Shown one piece after another: positions 6,795-15,380 of a stretch of 64,000 nucleotides of DNA. Location: contig NZ_JOAX01000021.1 in NCBI RefSeq assembly GCF_000720485.1, positions 124,001 through 188,000 on the forward strand. Reading direction: 5' to 3'. This stretch comes from Streptomyces ochraceiscleroticus. GTDB lineage: Bacteria; Actinomycetota; Actinomycetes; Streptomycetales; Streptomycetaceae. Each line of letters starts with the position of its first letter. Within the stretch, counting starts at the first letter, position 1. A program made the position numbers and the translations under genes. The notes under the pieces are model-generated. The model saw only the letters and a program-made list of their open reading frames with translations, did not search any database and was not told the origin of the DNA.

Positions 6795-9700
6795 TCAGCC
6801 GGCCCTGGCGACGGGCTGCCGGACGACGGTGTGCCCGGCGGCGGACAGTGCCGCGGCCGGTACCGTGAACGCGGCTCTGGCCGTGGTCCCGTTCACCGTG
6901 ACCGCCAGCGTGGCCGTGCCCGCGCGCAGGGCGGTGAGCCGGCCCGTCGCCGGATCGTAGGCCGCCACATGGCGCCGCCTGGCATCGGACGGATCACCGA
7001 CGTACAGGTTCGGCGAGCCCGTCCAGTCCGCGCTGAGCGGGAAGCCGACCGGTACACGGCGCGCGCCCGGCCCCTCGCCCTGCAGCACGGTCGCCCGCAC
7101 CGCGTCGGAACTCCCCGCGGGCAGTTCGGCCGGTGCGGTGAGCGTGAGGCCGTCCACGTGGGCGCGGGTCTGGACGGACACCCAGTCCGGGCCGCCCTCC
7201 CACGGCCGGGCCCGGCTCCGTTCCCGGTCCTCGGCCGGCACCCGGTCCACGCCGACCATCGACCAGCCCGTGAACCCGCCCTCGCCGGCCGGCGCCGCGG
7301 GCGCCTTCCCCGAGTTGCCGTTGATCAGGTACGGCATCCCGTCCACGTGCGAGGCGTCGAAGACCCCGACGTGGGAGCCGATGAACGCCGCGCCCTTGCC
7401 GGTCGTGCGCCGGAAGCCGGCGAGCCAGTTCTCCAGCAGCGCCGCCTCCTTGCGGTCGCCGAGCTGACTGCCCTGCTGCGGGGTGGGGTCGCGGGGCGGT
7501 ACGTGTTCGATGACCATGACCGAGCCGATACGGGGATCGCGCGCCGCCCGGTCGAGTTGTTCGCGCAACTCCTTGATCTGCGCGAAGCCCCCGCCGCGCA
7601 GCCGCAGGCTGGAGGTGTCCAGGGTGACGAAGCGGGTCCCGCGGTGGTCGAAGGTACGCTGCGCCGCGCCGAATTCGGCGGTGAAGTTGTCGATCCGGCC
7701 GCCCATCACCTCGTGGTTGCCCGGTACGTAGTACCAGGGCAGCGCGTCGCCCAGCTCCTCCTCCAGGATGGTGCGGGCGAACCGCAGGTCCTCGGGCGAG
7801 CCCTCGTCGACCAGGTCGCCGTTGATGACCAGGAAGTCGGGGCGGGCGGCCTTGATCTCCCGCAGGGTGCGCCGTGCCTGGGCGACGATCGGGCTGTCCG
7901 GGGCGCGTGCCACGAATTGCGCGTCGGACAGCACCGCGAACCGCCAGTCCCGGCCCTCGGTCTCGGCGGCCGGGTCGATCAGCGGGTCCGGCCGGGCCGC
8001 CTCCGGGGGCAGCTCCACGGACGGCGGGACCTGCGCTGTCAGGTCGTCGAGGGCGATCCTGCCGGTGTACTGGCGGTCGGCGCCGGTCTCCGCGAGGTAG
8101 AAGCGGTGCACTTGCAGCGGGTGGGCGACGCCCGCCGGGACCGCGAAGTCGACATGTCGCCAGCCGGTCCAGGTGACGTACGGGCCGCGCAGCAGGACGT
8201 CGGAGCCCGCCGCGTCCTTGAGGTGGAGGGTCGGCCAGGCACCGTGCCCGTCACCCTTGATCCACAGTCCGAAGGACTGTGCCTGCCCGTCGACAGGGAT
8301 CCGCTGCGGCGGAGTGGCGTACGCGGCGCGGGTCGCGGTCGACTTGGTGAAGTCGTACGTCATCTCCAGGCCGGTGCCGGTGTGTCCGTCCGGGGTGCCC
8401 GCCAGCGATCCGCCGGCACGGGCTTGGCTGAACGTCCAGTCACCGGCGTCGTCGAAGGACGCCAGCGGCTTCTCGGTCAGGCCGACGGTGACCGCGAGCA
8501 CCGTGCTGCGGCCCGCGGCGGTGGCCTTGACCTGACCGGCGGCCCGCGCGGCTCGTGCCTTCACGGTGAAGGTCCCGGTGTCGGGGTCCGGCGTGATGTC
8601 GAAGAGGGACCGGTCGTAGTCGAGCGTGACGTCGGCGGGCTCGACGGGTGCGCTGCTGCCGTGCGCGTCCAGTCCGACCAGGCCGAAGTGCCCGGTGGCG
8701 CGCTCGTCGGCGAGGCCGACCGTCCGGGTGGTCGGCACGATCCTGTCGAGGTCGTCCAGGACGGTCAGCCGGATGCTGCCGCGCGCGCCGCCGCGCTGGG
8801 CGGTGGCCTCGGTACTGCCACTGCGCCGGGCCGTGAAGACCCCGTCCGCACTCACCGTTCCGACGTGGGAGCCGGACGACCGCCATCTCGGTGTGCCCTC
8901 GGCCGGGCCGTACGTCTCGTCGTACCCGGCAGCTGACAGACGGCGCGTCAGCCCGGGGAACACCCGCTCGGGGTGTCCGCCCCGTACGGGGTCCACGCCC
9001 GGCGCGCCGCCGGCGTCCATGGCGGTCTCCACCCAGAATCCGGTCAGCTCGCCGCTGCCGTCGGGCGCGGTGAAGGCCAGGCCGTTGGGCACCGTGCGCT
9101 CGCTGCCGTCGGAGGGGCTGTTCTCCACCTGTACCGCGTCGCTGCCCGGCTCGCGGGCGACCAGCGAGGACGAACCGCCACCGTCGAGGTTCAGCGCGCT
9201 GTAGGAGCCGGCCCGCCGCATCATGAGGCCGAGTTCGGTGAGAGTGACGCCGCCGCTGTCGGCCTGCCGGCCGTCGACGGTCATGACCTGCATGGTGCGG
9301 CCGTCCTGGGAGAAGCCGACGGCGGTACGCGGCGCTGCGGTGTTGTTGCCCTCCCCCTCGTGACCGACCGCCTGCCCGTCGACGACGAGGAGTTCGCGGC
9401 CGCCGACGGCGGTGCGCGGCACCGGTCCGCTGTCCGTGCGCGGCCGGTACTCCATGGTGACCGGGTCGCCGACCGCGAGCCCGGCGAGCCGGTCCGCGCC
9501 CTGGTCACGGCCGATCAGTACGGTGCTGCCGGCCGGGACCGGGCCCTTGCCGGGCTCGGCGCGCACGGCGGTGCCCCTGCCGTCCGCCACGATCACCTCG
9601 GCGGTGCGCCGCGCGCCGTCCACGGTGAGGGCGCGGTCCGTCTCGCCCCACCGGTCGGTGTAGGCGCCGATGCCGTCGGCCGGTACGTCGGCGGCGTTGA

Positions 9701-10322
9701 GGGCGCCGAGCGGGTGGGTGCCGTCCGGGAGCGTCAAGGTGCCGTCGAAGTAGAGCTGGAGGACGCGGCCGGCGTCCGCCGGGCCGATGCCGACGGCGCG
9801 GTGGGTGCCCGCGACGGGCGAATGCGTCGGGCGGCTATCGGCGATGCCGGGGCCGAGTGGGGCGCCGGTCTGGTTGATGTCGAAGAAGTCGCCGTTGATC
9901 GCGGCGACGGTACGGCGTCCGGGCCCGGCGTCGTGCGCGGCGGCGAGCCTGGAGACCGACGCTCGCGCGGCGACCTTTCCCGGCGAGAGGTAGTCGGCCG
10001 TGGCGCCCGCGGTCAGGTCGACGGAGAGCGAGTCGACGCGGAGCCACTTATCGGACTCCAGCCGGTCGTACGACGAGAGCCGGATGCCGGGGGCGATGGG
10101 CCGGGCGGTGCGGGCGGTCTCCAGCCCGTCGCCGTCGGCGACGGAGGAGGGCGAGGGGGCTCCGGTCGCGGCCGGCGGGGCGACGGGCCGGAGCATCTCG
10201 GCGGAGGTACGGGGCAGCGGTTCGGGCGGCGCAGCGGCGGCGGCCGGGACGGCGGCGCCCAGCAGCAGCGCGGAGACTGCTGCGAGCACCGCCACGGGTC
10301 TGGCGGACACAACGGGGAGCAC
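6795..10322 (-). CDS. Secreted phosphodiester glycosidase fused to a metallophosphoesterase
   Basis: A 1175-residue exported protein. An Ala-rich signal peptide occupies residues 1 to about 31. Around 130-430 lies a phosphodiester glycosidase (NAGPA-type) domain, with INGDFFDINQTGAPLGPGI and the family motif LNLDGGGSSSLVAR. A middle section of Ig-like and carbohydrate-binding-like beta folds follows. From about 800 to 1070 a calcineurin-like phosphoesterase shows the metal motifs SDAQF, NGDLVDEG, PGNHEVMG, EHVPPRDP and GSHVG. A C-terminal Ig-like domain ends the protein. GTG start at 10322 with GGAG 5 bases upstream. It probably degrades extracellular phosphodiester-linked glycans such as teichoic-acid-type polymers for phosphate; the substrate is inferred. 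Confidence 0.87.
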   Translation of the reverse strand: MLPVVSARPVAVLAAVSALLLGAAVPAAAAAPPEPLPRTSAEMLRPVAPPAATGAPSPSSVADGDGLETARTARPIAPGIRLSSYDRLESDKWLRVDSLSVDLTAGATADYLSPGKVAARASVSRLAAAHDAGPGRRTVAAINGDFFDINQTGAPLGPGIADSRPTHSPVAGTHRAVGIGPADAGRVLQLYFDGTLTLPDGTHPLGALNAADVPADGIGAYTDRWGETDRALTVDGARRTAEVIVADGRGTAVRAEPGKGPVPAGSTVLIGRDQGADRLAGLAVGDPVTMEYRPRTDSGPVPRTAVGGRELLVVDGQAVGHEGEGNNTAAPRTAVGFSQDGRTMQVMTVDGRQADSGGVTLTELGLMMRRAGSYSALNLDGGGSSSLVAREPGSDAVQVENSPSDGSERTVPNGLAFTAPDGSGELTGFWVETAMDAGGAPGVDPVRGGHPERVFPGLTRRLSAAGYDETYGPAEGTPRWRSSGSHVGTVSADGVFTARRSGSTEATAQRGGARGSIRLTVLDDLDRIVPTTRTVGLADERATGHFGLVGLDAHGSSAPVEPADVTLDYDRSLFDITPDPDTGTFTVKARAARAAGQVKATAAGRSTVLAVTVGLTEKPLASFDDAGDWTFSQARAGGSLAGTPDGHTGTGLEMTYDFTKSTATRAAYATPPQRIPVDGQAQSFGLWIKGDGHGAWPTLHLKDAAGSDVLLRGPYVTWTGWRHVDFAVPAGVAHPLQVHRFYLAETGADRQYTGRIALDDLTAQVPPSVELPPEAARPDPLIDPAAETEGRDWRFAVLSDAQFVARAPDSPIVAQARRTLREIKAARPDFLVINGDLVDEGSPEDLRFARTILEEELGDALPWYYVPGNHEVMGGRIDNFTAEFGAAQRTFDHRGTRFVTLDTSSLRLRGGGFAQIKELREQLDRAARDPRIGSVMVIEHVPPRDPTPQQGSQLGDRKEAALLENWLAGFRRTTGKGAAFIGSHVGVFDASHVDGMPYLINGNSGKAPAAPAGEGGFTGWSMVGVDRVPAEDRERSRARPWEGGPDWVSVQTRAHVDGLTLTAPAELPAGSSDAVRATVLQGEGPGARRVPVGFPLSADWTGSPNLYVGDPSDARRRHVAAYDPATGRLTALRAGTATLAVTVNGTTARAAFTVPAAALSAAGHTVVRQPVARAG

Positions 10323-10702
10323 GGCAACTCCAGGGTGCGGGCGGCACGTGCGCTCTGCACGCGCTCAACCGCCCAGCATCCCCGTGCACATGACGGCCCA
10401 CCAGAGCCCCGGCGGCAACAGCCCGCTCCCGCGCGCGCATCGAATACCTGCGGAGAATTCCGTTGAAAAATCAGGTGAATTCGATACGACCGGCCGCCGT
10501 GCCGAATTTCCGACGCCACCGACAGGTCAGGCCCAGTCTTCGTTACCGGAGGGCGCGGCGGTCACCCTGCTCTCCGTACGAACCGGGTGGGCCTCAGTGC
10601 CGTCAAATCTGGATCGCATGGTCGATGCTTCTCCCCGTGAAGTGACTGAACGGTATGGCGAAGTGTGTAACGGGAATATTACGAGAGTATGCCATCACCC
10701 CC
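10323..10702. other. Intergenic region, promoter side of the glycosidase gene
   Basis: 380 bases between two minus-strand genes. Part of it is less GC-rich than its surroundings (about 10480-10700), fitting a promoter region for the gene starting at 10322. I see no convincing small gene, RNA or terminator hairpin. Confidence 0.5.
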
Positions 10703-12067
10703 TTATCGTTTCGACTTCGGAAGAAGGCGGCGGATATCCCACTCAAGTACCCTTCTCCGGGTATCTGCGGCGGTACCCGCGCCGGTACCCCTGTCCCAAT
10801 CGCGGAAGGACCACCACAAAAGGAACAGCACGGCTGCAAATACCGGTGTCCAGGCCAGTCGGGCAAGGACCCACGAAGGACTGTCGGGGCTGGTGTGCAG
10901 TCCGAAGTACCGCTGCCCGAGTCCGAGGGAAACGACGGTGGTGGCCAGCATCGCCGTCTGGTGCCACAGGAAGACCGTAATCGTCGAGAGATTCAGCAGC
11001 GCCACCGCGGCCCACAGGAATTGACGGGGCGTCGCCCGGGGCGATGTCCGGTGCAGGGAATGAGGCTTGTCCGCCCCCGGCTGCCCGACCAGCCGGCGCA
11101 ACGGCCGGCACAGCAGCAGGGCTCCGCCGCACTGGGCCAGACCGAACGTCACCGCCGCCAGGGTGGGCGGACTGAGGTTGGACAGCTCGGCTCCGGGGAC
11201 GCCCACCATGCTCGCCGGATAACCACCCCACAGGATCAGGGCCGCCGTGGCCACGGCGCCGCCGACGCACATCGCGACGGCGGACCGGCGGCGGGTGAAA
11301 GCGCCCGACACCCAGGCCGTGCCCAGGCAGTACGGCACCAGCCACCCCGCGAGAATGTTGACGTCCCGGGCCGACTCGACCCAGCCGATGTCGCCGAGGG
11401 CGAAATGGGCAGCGTCCGTCGCGGCCACGACCAGGCCCGCCAGCACGGCGACCCGTATCCCCCACCGCTGGACGAGCGGGGTCAGGGCGATCAGCGCCGC
11501 GTACACCGCGAGGAACCACAACGGCGAGAAGGAGAGCCACATCAGGGTGTGGACCGTCTCGGGGGCCATGCCCGCGGTGGCCAGACCGGCCAGCACCAGT
11601 GCCCAGGTGAGGGCGAGCGCGATCGTCGGGCGGAGCAGTCTGCGCAGGCGCTGGGCGAGCCAGGTGCCGTACGGCGTGCCGCTCGCCCTGGCCGAGCCGT
11701 AGCTGTGGGATCCGACGCGGCCGCCGACGAAGAAGAAGACCGCCAGCGGCTGCAGCACCCAGGACAGCGGGGTGAAGCCGGGCATGTGCCCCAAGGGGCT
11801 GTCGCCGACCAGATGGCCGCCGGCCTGGAGCACCACGGCGCTCACCATCCAGTGGCCGAGGACGACGCCCAGGGTGGCCAGCGCACGCAGCACGTCGACG
11901 GCGCGGTCGCGGCCGACGGGGGTCAACGCGTCGATCCGCAGCACGGCCGCGTGCAGCGCGCCGGCGCGGGGACGGCGGCCGGCGAGCGGCCGGCCCGGCA
12001 GTGCGGGGGCGCCGGGCATACCGGCTCGGACGGGCTGCTCAATAGGGGGAACACGCAGGTCAGTCAT
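10703..12067 (-). CDS. Membrane acyltransferase, family 3
   Basis: A 454-residue multi-helix protein of the acyltransferase-3 family (O-acetyltransferase type), which transfers acyl groups to cell-surface or secreted glycans or small molecules. The start of the domain shows [20 protein letters not shown] with the conserved Arg and catalytic His. About ten hydrophobic helices follow, including [16 protein letters not shown] and [14 protein letters not shown]. Its first eight bases overlap the end of the upstream alpha/beta hydrolase gene, so the two are probably co-transcribed. No peptide-cluster feature links to it, although an acylating role cannot be excluded. Confidence 0.85.
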   Translation of the reverse strand: MTDLRVPPIEQPVRAGMPGAPALPGRPLAGRRPRAGALHAAVLRIDALTPVGRDRAVDVLRALATLGVVLGHWMVSAVVLQAGGHLVGDSPLGHMPGFTPLSWVLQPLAVFFFVGGRVGSHSYGSARASGTPYGTWLAQRLRRLLRPTIALALTWALVLAGLATAGMAPETVHTLMWLSFSPLWFLAVYAALIALTPLVQRWGIRVAVLAGLVVAATDAAHFALGDIGWVESARDVNILAGWLVPYCLGTAWVSGAFTRRRSAVAMCVGGAVATAALILWGGYPASMVGVPGAELSNLSPPTLAAVTFGLAQCGGALLLCRPLRRLVGQPGADKPHSLHRTSPRATPRQFLWAAVALLNLSTITVFLWHQTAMLATTVVSLGLGQRYFGLHTSPDSPSWVLARLAWTPVFAAVLFLLWWSFRDWDRGTGAGTAADTRRRVLEWDIRRLLPKSKR

Positions 12068-13055
12068 GGGAGACCTCCGCTCCGCGGCCCAGCGCGATCA
12101 GTGCGATGTTCCGTACGGCGAGGCCACCGGGCCGCAGATAGTCGCTGTGCCGCGCGGTGCCCGTGGGAAGGACCTTGGCGCCGAAGTCGCTGGAGGTCGG
12201 ATCGCCGCCGAAGCCGACCCATGCGCCGAAGAGGTTCACGCTGGCGTGCGGCACGTCCGCGATCCAGTCGCGGGTACCGCGGCCGGCCCAGAGCGGTACG
12301 TCCGTCCCCAGTTCGGCCCGTGAGCGCACCCCCATGCCGGGGCTGCCGAAGACCACGATGTCCGACAGCGCCGACGCCGCCTCGGAATCCATCGTGCCCA
12401 TGGCGTTTCCGCACACGACGGAACCGTAGGAATGACAGAGCAGCGTGACCGGGGCCGAGGCGTTCACCCGCCGCAACTCCCCGATCAGCCCGTCCAGCCG
12501 CTGCCCGCCCTCCGCCGCGCGGCTGCCGGTGAGTACTTCGACGCTCTGCGTCCGGGGCGCCCGGTAGCCGTACCAGGCCACCACGGCCACGCGGGACTTC
12601 GGGTCCAGCTTCTTGGTCTCGGCGTACAGGCCGCGGGCGCCGCCGGCCAGCGAGCCGTACCGCGAACCGAGCATGTCGAAGGTGTCGACGGTGGTGTCCG
12701 AACCGGGCACCACCACGGCTATGCGGTCCGCGTGGGCCAGGTCGCCCAGTACCTCCACCGCCTGGCCGTCGCCGACGGGCGAGAAGGAGAGGAAGTCCCG
12801 CTTCGCCGAGCCCAGTTCGCCCAGCCGGTCGGCCCGGGCGCCATCGCCCATCTCCCGCGCCGCGTCCGCGGCCTCGGCCATGTACTGGCGGTTGGCCGCG
12901 TACCGGTCCTCCAGGGTGCCCGCCGACAGCGCGGGTAACCGGGGGGCGACGGGTGTTTGTCGGCCTGTTGACCGAGCTGCCGCGGTGACCGAGAACACCA
13001 GGCAGCCGGCGACAGCGGAGACCAGCATTCCGCGTCTGAGACGGGCAGCTCGCAC
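12060..13055 (-). CDS. Exported alpha/beta hydrolase, DUF1023 type, with a TTA codon
   Basis: A 331-residue protein with an N-terminal signal or anchor segment ([17 protein letters not shown]). The DUF1023-type alpha/beta-hydrolase domain shows [17 protein letters not shown] and the nucleophile elbow [25 protein letters not shown] and the RHSDYL-containing tail contribute the remaining catalytic region. Codon 40 (12936-12938) is TTA, the rare leucine codon read by the bldA tRNA, which suggests expression late in development. Overlaps the acyltransferase gene by eight bases. Substrate unknown; probably an extracellular esterase. Confidence 0.85.
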   Translation of the reverse strand: MRAARLRRGMLVSAVAGCLVFSVTAAARSTGRQTPVAPRLPALSAGTLEDRYAANRQYMAEAADAAREMGDGARADRLGELGSAKRDFLSFSPVGDGQAVEVLGDLAHADRIAVVVPGSDTTVDTFDMLGSRYGSLAGGARGLYAETKKLDPKSRVAVVAWYGYRAPRTQSVEVLTGSRAAEGGQRLDGLIGELRRVNASAPVTLLCHSYGSVVCGNAMGTMDSEAASALSDIVVFGSPGMGVRSRAELGTDVPLWAGRGTRDWIADVPHASVNLFGAWVGFGGDPTSSDFGAKVLPTGTARHSDYLRPGGLAVRNIALIALGRGAEVSHD

Positions 13056-13203
13056 GGCTTCTTTCCTTCCTCCGCATTCCAGGAACTGAGAGGAAGGCTA
13101 GATTTCACGGCGTCGGAAAGGATCACCCCACAGAGCTCACTCGGCGCCTGGCTCTCAGGTATGACAGCGGCGGTCCGTACTACCCGAGAGGGATGCCCCG
13201 GGC

Positions 13204-13863
13204 TCACTCCCCCGCGACGACGAGGCCCGCTTCGTAGGCGAATATCGCGGCCTGCGTACGGTCCCGCAGGCCGAGCTTGACCAGGATGCGGCCCACATGG
13301 GTCTTCGCGGTCTGCTCGGCGATGACCAGCTCGTTCGCGAGCTCGGCGTTGGACAGGCCGCGCGCGATGAGGCACAGCACCTCGGTTTCCCGCTGGGTCA
13401 GGTCCCCCACGCGTGCCCGCCGCGGCCTGCGCGGGGCGTGCGACCGGGCGAACTCCTCCATCAGCCGTTTGGTGATGGTCGGTTCGATCAGCCCGCCGCC
13501 CTCGTGCACCGTGCGGATGGCGTTGGCGAGTTGGTGCGCGGAGGACGTCTTGAGCAGGAAGCCGCTCGCGCCGGCCCGCAGCGCCTCGTAGACGTACTCG
13601 TCCAGATCGAATGTGGTCAGTACGAGGATCTTGGCGGCGCTGCCGCCGGCCGTGATCCGCTGGGTGGCTTCCAGGCCATTGAGCCGCGGCATCCGGATGT
13701 CCATGAGGACGATGTCCGGCTCGATTTCCTGGACCAGCCGGACGCCGTCCTCACCATTGTCCGCCTCGCCGACGACATCGATGTCGGGCTGCGCGTTGAG
13801 AAGAATGGCGAAGCTCTCGCGGATCATTGTCTGGTCGTCCGCGATCACTACCCGGATCGTCAT
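13204..13863 (-). CDS. NarL/LuxR-type response regulator
   Basis: A 219-residue two-component regulator. The receiver domain (1-120) has the acidic pocket VVIADDQTMIRE, the phosphoacceptor in DIVLMDIRMP (about residue 54), and the conserved KTSS lysine region. The C-terminal LuxR-type helix-turn-helix shows LTQRETEVLCLIARGLSNAE and KTHVGRILVKLGLRDRTQA. Its ATG overlaps the stop of the histidine kinase gene by four bases, so the pair is coupled. It points away from the peptide cluster, and its targets are unknown. Confidence 0.93.
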   Translation of the reverse strand: MTIRVVIADDQTMIRESFAILLNAQPDIDVVGEADNGEDGVRLVQEIEPDIVLMDIRMPRLNGLEATQRITAGGSAAKILVLTTFDLDEYVYEALRAGASGFLLKTSSAHQLANAIRTVHEGGGLIEPTITKRLMEEFARSHAPRRPRRARVGDLTQRETEVLCLIARGLSNAELANELVIAEQTAKTHVGRILVKLGLRDRTQAAIFAYEAGLVVAGE

Positions 13864-15182
13864 GTGCCCTCGCTCTCACCGGAACGCAAGGGAAGCGTCG
13901 CGCTCACTTCGTATCCCCCGTCCTCTCGATGTGCTGCCCGGAAGGACCCCCCGAGCATGGAAACCCGCTCCCGCATTCCCAACTGGCCGTGGCCGGACCC
14001 CGGTCGGGGTGTCACCGGACCGGCCGGCGGTCCATTCGACACCCGCACCTCGATCTCGGCCGGCCCGTATGCCAGGGTGACGTCGACCCGAGAACCCGGG
14101 GAATGCCGCAGTGCGTTGCTCAGCGCCTCCTGGGTGATCCGGAAGGCGGACAGCTCGACTCGCTTGGGGAGTTCACGGGGAGCGCCGCGCACTTCGGCGT
14201 CGACGTGCAGTCCCGCCGAGCGGACGTTCTCCAGGAGCTCCTCGAGGTTGTCCAGACCGGGCTGCGGCACATAGCGGCTGTCCGTGTCCTGCTCGTCCGA
14301 CCGGAGCGTGCCCAGCAGATGGCGCATCTCGGTCAGGGCGGCCAGCGCGTTCTCCCGGATGCCGGCGAAGCTCTCGCTGAGCTCCTTGGGCGGATCCGGC
14401 ACCCGGTAGGGCGCCGCCTCCGCCTGGACGGCCACGACCGACATGTGGTGGGCGACGACGTCGTGCAACTCCCGGGCGATACGGGCCCGTTCTTCCAGGA
14501 CCGCGCGGCGGGCACGTTCGTACGCGGTCAGGGTTTCCTGCCGGCGGAGCTGCCGTCGGGCCCGGACGTTCGAGCGGACGGCGGCCAGCAGCGTCAGGCC
14601 GATTGCCGAGGCCGCGGCGTACAGCGGGAGGTTGTGGCCGGCGTCGGGAGGCGTGGCCCAGCGCTGGAGGGCGAGGCCGGTGACCACGCTGATCACCCAC
14701 TGCGCCGCCGCCACCCGAAGCGCCAACTGCCAGGCGGCGACGAAGGTGACGGCGAGGTGCACGAGCAGCGCGGCCCCCGTCCAGGGCGAGGGCAGCCCCG
14801 CCGTGTCCGGCCCGGCGAGCGCGGCACTGGTCAGCGCGTAGGCGACCGTGGCCGCCAGGGAGAGCCACCAGGCGATCACGGGGCGGACGAGGGAAAGCGG
14901 CAACGGGAGGGTCTGCGCGCAGGCGAGGACGGCGTACAACGCGAGGGGCAGCCGCAGCCGGTCCGCCATGAGAGTGCCACTGGACACCGCGAGCGTCGCG
15001 GCGACGAGTGCGGCAACGCCGACGAAAAGCCGACCCCGGAGTCGTTTTCTGGGGCGGCGCGGATCCTTCCGGGGGCCTCTCGAAAAGTCGCAGAGTTCCC
15101 GGGAGATCGCCCGGAACATATCCAGGGCATGAGTCATCGGGCGGAATTCTTCGCCCGGTCGCGGCGATACCCACTTCCGCAT
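13860..15182 (-). CDS. NarL-partner sensor histidine kinase (HisKA_3)
   Basis: About 440 residues. Five or six hydrophobic segments in the first half form a membrane sensor without a clear extracellular loop. The HisKA_3 dimerisation box ARIARELHDVVAHHMSVVAV carries the phosphoacceptor His at about residue 238. The ATPase domain has FRITQEALSNALRHS and GSGHGQLGMRERVSMLGG. I prefer the ATG at 15182, preceded by GGGGGAG; a GTG at 15200 and an ATG at 15137 are alternatives. Paired with the overlapping response regulator. It is divergent from the SARP gene, sharing a 180-200 bp intergenic region, so cross-regulation is possible. Confidence 0.9.
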   Translation of the reverse strand: MRKWVSPRPGEEFRPMTHALDMFRAISRELCDFSRGPRKDPRRPRKRLRGRLFVGVAALVAATLAVSSGTLMADRLRLPLALYAVLACAQTLPLPLSLVRPVIAWWLSLAATVAYALTSAALAGPDTAGLPSPWTGAALLVHLAVTFVAAWQLALRVAAAQWVISVVTGLALQRWATPPDAGHNLPLYAAASAIGLTLLAAVRSNVRARRQLRRQETLTAYERARRAVLEERARIARELHDVVAHHMSVVAVQAEAAPYRVPDPPKELSESFAGIRENALAALTEMRHLLGTLRSDEQDTDSRYVPQPGLDNLEELLENVRSAGLHVDAEVRGAPRELPKRVELSAFRITQEALSNALRHSPGSRVDVTLAYGPAEIEVRVSNGPPAGPVTPRPGSGHGQLGMRERVSMLGGSFRAAHREDGGYEVSATLPLRSGESEGT

Positions 15183-15380
15183 CCTCGTTCGCTCCCCCAC
15201 TCGCGTGACGCTACCACGATCACCTGGGAAGACCCACTGCGCTGCGTCACGCCTGCCTCACGCTCAGCGATCAGTCATGTGGCTGTCAAGTTTTCGGCCG
15301 CTCCCTACACTTGGCCCTCCGCCCCTGGCTACTGTTGATCGACTACCACCCCTCGGGGGACTCAGTAATGGGGAGGAATA

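Noticed and set aside
3068..6868. Long plus-strand frames over uppP and the holin-X/YihY genes
   Set aside because: No recognisable domain, and they lie opposite genes with clear family motifs.
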